Source of the DNA: Chthoniobacterales bacterium
GTDB taxonomy: Bacteria > Verrucomicrobiota > Verrucomicrobiia > Chthoniobacterales > JACTMZ01
NCBI GenBank assembly: GCA_017853515.1
Contig: JAFMJK010000071.1
Location: 1-9,599, forward strand
Length of the DNA: 9,599 nucleotides
Direction of reading: 5' to 3'
Both the position numbers and the translations under genes were made by a program. Position 1 is the first letter of the stretch. Each line of letters opens with the position of its first letter. Of this stretch, positions 6,091-9,599 are shown piece by piece. The notes below the pieces were generated by a model. The model had not been told where the DNA came from. It made no database searches and saw nothing but the letters and a program-made list of their open reading frames with translations.

Positions 6091-7710
6091 ATGCCCGCGC
6101 TGTTCCGTCCACCGCCGCGCAGCCGCGCGCCGCAGTTGCACCGCATAGCGGGCGAATTTTTCGGCAAGACATGGGAACTCTTCCCGGCCGAGGCGGCGGG
6201 CTTGGGGCTGAAAGAGTATCGCGGACAACTCGGAAGCAACCGACCGGAGGATCACCGGAAGCACGCCGCGCTCGCGGCAAGCACGCTGGAGCGCATCGAG
6301 GCGTTGCCCGAGGGGGACGGCGACGACTGGACCGACCGGCGCGCTTTCCTCGCTTACCTCCGCACGACGCTGTTCCACGGCGTGACGCATCCGCGCTGGC
6401 AGCTCGATCCGCAAACGCACAGCGGTGCGGCGGCCAATGCGGTGTTTCATCTCCTTGTCCGGCACGCCGACAACTTGCGCGAAGTCGCGGACGACATCGT
6501 GTCGCTCGCCGGGCAGATCCCGCGTTACCTCGACGAGGGTTACGCCTGCCTGCGACGGCCGGTGCCGCTGTGGACCGACCTCGCGGCGCGCTCCAGCCGC
6601 CATGCAGCGACGTTCATGGAAGAGACGGCAAAGCAGATCGTCCCGCTTTGCCGTGCCAAGGCCGCCGCGCAACGCGCCTTTGCCCGCGCGGCCGGGGCTT
6701 TCCGGGATTACGCGCGCAGATTGGAAAAAATCCGCACCGGTTCCCAAGACGCCTTCGCCATCGGTCGGGACAATTTCGAGTTTCTCCTGCGCGAGCGCAT
6801 GGGCACCGATGCGTCGGCGCGCGAACTTTGGAACGAGGGTCTGCGGTTGGTCGAACGCACGACGCAGGAACTCAATGCGGAAGCGCGGAAGTTCGGACGG
6901 CGGCCGGCGCACGAAATTCTGGAAAAGCTCCGCAACGAATGGCGGCCCGCTGCCGGGGATCTTCTCGCCGAATACCGCAACGTCACCGCGCAGATCAAAA
7001 AGCAACTGGGGAACGCGGGAATCGTGAGTCTGCCGCGCGGGGAAAAATTGAAAGTCATCCAGGTCCCGGATTTCCTGCGCGAACAATTCCCCACCGCGGC
7101 CTACAGCTCGCCCGGCGCCTTCGATCCGGACCAGACCGGCATTTTCTGGGTCAACGACCTGTCGAAGCACGCGAAGAACGAATCCGCTCGCCGCGCCGAG
7201 GTCGCGCAACATTTCGGATTGGAGCTGACGTCCGCGCACGAGGCTTATCCCGGACACCACCTGCAGTTCATCGTGCAGAACCGTCATCCCAGCCACCTGC
7301 GACGCATGTTCTCGCACGCCATTTTTTACGAGGGATGGACGCTCTGGTGCGAACAACTGTGCATCGAAAAGAAAATCTACCGCGCACCGCACGCGCGACT
7401 CATGCAATTGCACGACGCGCTCTGGCGGGCGAACCGCATCCTGGTCGATATCGGACTGCACACCGGCGGCATGTCGCACGCACGGGCGACCAAGCACATG
7501 ATGGACAATGTCGGCTTCACCAAAGCGCGCGCCGCGGCCGATGTGAATTGGTATACGGCCGCGCCCACCGTGCCGATGAGCTATCTGCTCGGACGCGAGA
7601 AAGTGACGGCGCTCTTTGCCGCGCACCGCGGATCCTTGCGCCAGTTCAACGACTGGCTCCTCTCGCACGGCGCGGTGCCGTTCTCGTGGTTCTCCTCGCC
7701 ACGCTTGTAG
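6091..7710 (+). CDS. DUF885 family metallopeptidase-like protein
   Basis: This 539-aa protein has the DUF885 signature HEAYPGHHLQ (His383-Glu384, His389-His390) followed about 25 residues later by YEGWTLWCEQL (Glu414), the expected third metal ligand of a gluzincin-like zinc site. The helical N-terminal half and the C-terminal APTVPMSYLLGREK and HGAVPFSWF segments match the family in order and length. The reaction is unproven; family members are annotated as putative peptidases. No signal peptide is visible, so it is probably cytoplasmic, unlike its exported upstream neighbour. The ATG at 6091 lies 10 bp after that gene's stop, behind a modest GGGG. Its stop codon TAG (7708-7710) belongs to the GTAG foot of a REP element, so the last residues may be remodelled. 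Confidence 0.88.
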   Translation: MPALFRPPPRSRAPQLHRIAGEFFGKTWELFPAEAAGLGLKEYRGQLGSNRPEDHRKHAALAASTLERIEALPEGDGDDWTDRRAFLAYLRTTLFHGVTHPRWQLDPQTHSGAAANAVFHLLVRHADNLREVADDIVSLAGQIPRYLDEGYACLRRPVPLWTDLAARSSRHAATFMEETAKQIVPLCRAKAAAQRAFARAAGAFRDYARRLEKIRTGSQDAFAIGRDNFEFLLRERMGTDASARELWNEGLRLVERTTQELNAEARKFGRRPAHEILEKLRNEWRPAAGDLLAEYRNVTAQIKKQLGNAGIVSLPRGEKLKVIQVPDFLREQFPTAAYSSPGAFDPDQTGIFWVNDLSKHAKNESARRAEVAQHFGLELTSAHEAYPGHHLQFIVQNRHPSHLRRMFSHAIFYEGWTLWCEQLCIEKKIYRAPHARLMQLHDALWRANRILVDIGLHTGGMSHARATKHMMDNVGFTKARAAADVNWYTAAPTVPMSYLLGREKVTALFAAHRGSLRQFNDWLLSHGAVPFSWFSSPRL

Positions 7711-7776
7711 CGGCGGTCTGTGACCGCCGGTTCCTTGCCATGGAGTTGTTCCGGCGGTCACAGACCGCCGCTACAA
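7705..7776. repeat. REP doublet with perfect 26-bp inverted arms
   Basis: Arms 7705-7730 and 7751-7776 are perfect reverse complements over 26 bp, separated by a 20-bp spacer. Each arm is itself a REP-like unit: foot GTAG (7707-7710, and its complement at 7771-7774), then stem CGGCGGTC, loop TGT, stem GACCGCCG. GTAG next to a hairpin is the recognition feature of RAYT-mobilised REP elements; here the feet are on the outside, the opposite of the doublet at 65-116. The complete match between arms implies recent origin or gene conversion. As RNA, the whole doublet can also fold into one long hairpin. In the plus direction the second arm is followed by six A's, not a U-tract, so it is not a canonical terminator for the DUF885 gene. 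Confidence 0.85.
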
Positions 7777-7845
7777 AAAAGGAAGGTGTCCGCGTTGTTC
7801 GCCCAGCACCGCGGTTCGCTGCGCCAATTCAAGCACCGACTGCTC
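7777..7845 (+). pseudogene. Relic of a second DUF885 gene C-terminus
   Basis: Read on the plus strand from 7783, this encodes KVSALFAQHRGSLRQF and then KHRLL. It aligns without gaps to KVTALFAAHRGSLRQF and NDWLL at the end of the intact DUF885 gene (7600-7662): 16 of 21 residues and 46 of 63 bases match by my count, with most base changes at third positions. The divergence indicates an old paralog rather than a fresh target duplication. No start codon or active-site region remains: the left side is cut by the REP doublet and the right side stops at the vapC 3' end, after which the frame runs antisense to vapC until TGA at 7900-7902. Confidence 0.7.
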
Positions 7846-8239
7846 AATACGAACGCAATTGCAATCCGGAGACGCGCGCGAATTCCGCCGTGTTGCGCGT
7901 GACGAGCGGCCAGTTTCGTTCCAGTGCCGCGGCGGCGATCCACAGGTCATTGGTGCCGATCAACTTTCCGCGCGACCGCAACGCCCGGACGATAGATGCG
8001 TAGACATCCGCCACCGCGCGCGTGACCGGCAGCAGTTCGAATGATTCGACCACCGACAAAAAAGTCGCATCCATCCGGTCGGTGAATCCTTCGGCGAATT
8101 CGCCATAAGCGGTGATGGGCAGGTAGGCGCCGGCTTCGGCATGCTCCTGCAAAAACTCGTGCGCTCCTCCCCGGGCTTTTCCAACGCGTTCGCGCTGGAA
8201 GTCGATGAGGAACGTGGTGTCGAAGATCAGCGCTTCCAT
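7844..8239 (-). CDS. vapC: VapC-like PIN-domain ribonuclease toxin
   Basis: This 131-aa PIN-domain protein has the usual acidic metal-binding residues in order: D7 (LIFDTTFLID), E47 (YGEFAEG) and D98 (GTNDLWIAAAAL). The family's last block follows as PLVTRNTAEFARVSGL; its acidic position is N116, as in some VapC proteins. VapC toxins cleave RNA, commonly tRNA or rRNA, and are held inactive by VapB. The ATG (8237-8239) overlaps the vapB reading frame by 13 nt, indicating coupled translation. A longer upstream frame exists to 8467, but its N-terminal part is only a shadow of vapB. The stop (7844-7846) touches the DUF885 relic. Confidence 0.9.
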   Translation of the reverse strand: MEALIFDTTFLIDFQRERVGKARGGAHEFLQEHAEAGAYLPITAYGEFAEGFTDRMDATFLSVVESFELLPVTRAVADVYASIVRALRSRGKLIGTNDLWIAAAALERNWPLVTRNTAEFARVSGLQLRSY

Positions 8240-8463
8240 CGATCGGAGGGCGGCAAGTCGTTCGCCTGTGCGCGGTCGAGGTAATCGAGAGTCTCCACCG
8301 GGACGCGTCCGGTGGCGCGGGCGAGCAAGTCGCCGCAGCGCTTGCGGGAATTGTCCCAACGCGCCCGCTTGATCACGGTGGAAAAGGACTCCTTGGGATC
8401 GCGTTTGGCGCGAACAAGCCGCAGGTAGGCCTGCTCGTCGACAGAGAGAGTCTTGGTTGCCAT
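8227..8463 (-). CDS. vapB: VapB-family antitoxin (VAPB_antitox / DUF217 type)
   Basis: This 78-aa protein starts MATKTLSVDEQAYLRLVRAK and continues ESFSTVIKR, the pattern of the DUF217-type VapB antitoxins: a short beta-strand plus two helices that bind operator DNA as a dimer. The C-terminal half (DLLARATGRVPVETLD and onward) is less conserved and would wrap around VapC. The ATG (8461-8463) lacks a Shine-Dalgarno and has a 10-bp direct repeat immediately upstream that overlaps the start codon. Such operons are normally repressed by the VapB-VapC complex at sites near the promoter. Confidence 0.85.
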   Translation of the reverse strand: MATKTLSVDEQAYLRLVRAKRDPKESFSTVIKRARWDNSRKRCGDLLARATGRVPVETLDYLDRAQANDLPPSDRWKR

Positions 8464-8498
8464 ACACAGATCAATACACAGATATACCGCGACGTCAA
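8462..8498 (-). promoter_or_regulatory. vapBC promoter and direct-repeat operator candidate
   Basis: On the minus strand, ATCTGTGTAT occurs twice (8483-8474 and 8471-8462), 12 bp apart centre to centre, the second copy including the AT of the vapB ATG. TTGACG (8498-8493) is a 5-of-6 match to the -35 box; the -10 partner at 16-bp spacing would be TATTGA (8476-8471), inside the first repeat and the spacer. Transcription would then start almost at the ATG, giving a leaderless or near-leaderless message, which fits the missing Shine-Dalgarno. The remaining 8499-8559 stretch after speA shows no clear terminator. Confidence 0.4.
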
Positions 8499-8559
8499 AT
8501 TCGGTCTTGAGGTGCGTGTCTGCGCCGAGGCCGCCTTCCGCGGGCAAACCGTGACAAAC

Positions 8560-9599
8560 TCAGCCGGGTCCGTTCGAACCGTTAGTGCCGAAACAATTCA
8601 GATAGGTGTAGCCCTCGAGGGCTTTTTCGTACGAGTCGAGGAGGCGCATGCCTTCGTTGGGTTTGAGGCGGTCGGCTTTGATCGCGGTGTCGACCTGCAC
8701 TTTCATGCGGCGGGTCAGCTCGCTTTTTTCCCACTGGGTCAGCGCGAGGACATTGCCGATCGTGTTGCCGCCGATGATTTCCTCGATGTAATAGCCGCTC
8801 TCTTCGTCCTCATCCAAAAAGATGTGCATCTCGTTGACGCGGCCGAAGAGGTTGTGCATGTCGCCCATGATGTCCTGGTAGGCGCCGGCGAGGAAAAATC
8901 CGAGGTAGTAGGGTTTGCCTTCCTCCGCACGATGCACGGGGAGGGTCGGCTTCACATCCTGGAGGTCGATGAAGCGCGCCACTTTTCCGTCCGAGTCGCA
9001 GGTGATGTCGACGAGCGTGGCCTGACGATCAGGCGCTTCCGACAAGCGGTGCAGGGGCATGACCGGAAAGAGTTGTCCAAGCGCCCAGTGGTCGAGGAGG
9101 GATTGGAAGACGGAGAAGTTGCACATCACCTGATCGCCGAGGGAGATTTCCAATTCCTTCACTTCCTCGGGCACGTAACGAACGCCGCGGAATAGCTCGA
9201 CCACCTTGGCCGCGATGCGCCAGTAGACGGTTTCCACCTTGGCCTTGGCGGGAAGATCGAGAAGCCCGAGCGAAAACATGGAATCGGCCTTTTCCCGGAT
9301 TTCCTGCGCGTCGTGCAGGCTCTCGAGACGGTGTTTGCTGCCGAGGGATTCATAGATGGCGATGATGTCGCGCACGACAACAGGGTCGCCTTCGGCCGCT
9401 ACGACTTCGGGTCCGCGCGAAACTTTCTCGATCGCGCCGAAAGCCTCGACGACGAGGACGGAATGGTGCGCGGCGATGGCGCGGCCGCTTTCGCTGACCA
9501 GAACCGGGTGCGCCACTTTCTCCTCGTCGCACACCTCCTGCACCGCGGCGACGACGTCGCGGGTGTATTCGTGCAGAGAATAATTGACCGAACTGTCGA
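8560..9599 (-). CDS. speA: Biosynthetic arginine decarboxylase SpeA, C-terminal part (cut by window)
   Basis: About 345 residues are visible; the N-terminal barrel with the PLP lysine lies beyond position 9599. At the edge the frame reads SSVNYSLHEYTRDVVAAVQE, then SESGRAIAAHHSVLV, the conserved ESGRA-AHH segment of SpeA. DITCDSDGK holds the active-site Cys (codon 8998-9000) and is followed by the GAYQDIMGDMHNLFGR and EEIIGGNTIGNVL blocks and the family ending EGYTYL. The protein makes agmatine and CO2 from arginine with PLP, feeding putrescine and polyamine synthesis. A GTG at 9541-9543 could mimic a start, but homologous sequence continues upstream of it. The last residues (NCFGTNGSNGPG) extend past the usual ending and look like a lineage-specific tail. 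Confidence 0.93.
   Translation of the reverse strand, partial: DSSVNYSLHEYTRDVVAAVQEVCDEEKVAHPVLVSESGRAIAAHHSVLVVEAFGAIEKVSRGPEVVAAEGDPVVVRDIIAIYESLGSKHRLESLHDAQEIREKADSMFSLGLLDLPAKAKVETVYWRIAAKVVELFRGVRYVPEEVKELEISLGDQVMCNFSVFQSLLDHWALGQLFPVMPLHRLSEAPDRQATLVDITCDSDGKVARFIDLQDVKPTLPVHRAEEGKPYYLGFFLAGAYQDIMGDMHNLFGRVNEMHIFLDEDEESGYYIEEIIGGNTIGNVLALTQWEKSELTRRMKVQVDTAIKADRLKPNEGMRLLDSYEKALEGYTYLNCFGTNGSNGPG

Noticed and set aside
6067..7761. A 564-codon open frame on the minus strand
   Set aside because: It lies entirely antisense to the DUF885 gene, whose frame carries a clear family signature; the antisense product is arginine-rich with no recognisable motif, as is common in GC-rich DNA.
7705..7776. 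Simple rho-independent terminator for the DUF885 gene
   Set aside because: No U-tract follows in the plus direction, and the internal GTAG-hairpin design of each arm is better explained as a REP doublet; it may still affect 3' ends.
8240..8467. Longer N-terminus for VapC (207 codons)
   Set aside because: The added part only shadows vapB in another frame; the PIN domain begins at the ATG at 8239.
9541..9543. GTG as the start codon of speA
   Set aside because: Clear SpeA homology continues upstream to the window edge, so this GTG is an internal valine.

Overview
The window is GC-rich bacterial DNA. The mix of genes (a TamB-like giant, SpeA-type arginine decarboxylase, DUF885 and VapBC), weak or absent Shine-Dalgarno sequences before most genes, and GTAG-footed palindromic repeats of a kind I recall from Verrucomicrobiota genomes suggest a member of that phylum. 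This placement is an inference, not proven by the sequence. I see no phage, integrase, transposase gene, CRISPR array, rRNA or credible tRNA.

Layout. Positions 1-127 hold a doublet of REP-like hairpins. On the minus strand, reading right to left, an operon with 4-nt start/stop overlaps encodes a universal stress protein (5133-4675), an MTH1-like Nudix hydrolase (4678-4184) and a half-size TauE/SafE membrane protein (4187-3822). A 244-bp non-coding gap follows (3578-3821). It holds two AT-rich dyads, a plausible sigma70 promoter, and three directly abutting hairpins (3615-3679) that end in a U-tract. Still on the minus strand come a 1076-aa TamB/AsmA-like envelope protein (3577-347) and a small DUF2892 membrane protein (331-128), 15 bp apart.

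On the plus strand, divergent from the stress operon, lie an exported helical protein of unknown function (5226-6080) and a DUF885 metallopeptidase-like protein (6091-7710), 10 bp apart. The DUF885 stop codon is part of a near-symmetrical REP doublet (7705-7776). Just beyond it is a 63-nt relic of a second, diverged DUF885 gene tail (7783-7845). The relic ends where a minus-strand vapBC toxin-antitoxin module begins (8463-7844). The right edge carries the C-terminal half of speA (minus strand, cut by the window end).

How the genes may work together: the USP/Nudix/TauE operon looks like a stress and nucleotide-pool sanitation set, and TamB plus DUF2892 is envelope-related. The 7.7-8.5 kb stretch is a small accessory island of REP repeats, a gene relic and a toxin-antitoxin pair between conserved genes. 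No multi-gene novel system is evident. The best candidates for undescribed biology are the compact three-hairpin RNA upstream of the TamB-like gene and the REP/gene-tail/vapBC junction.
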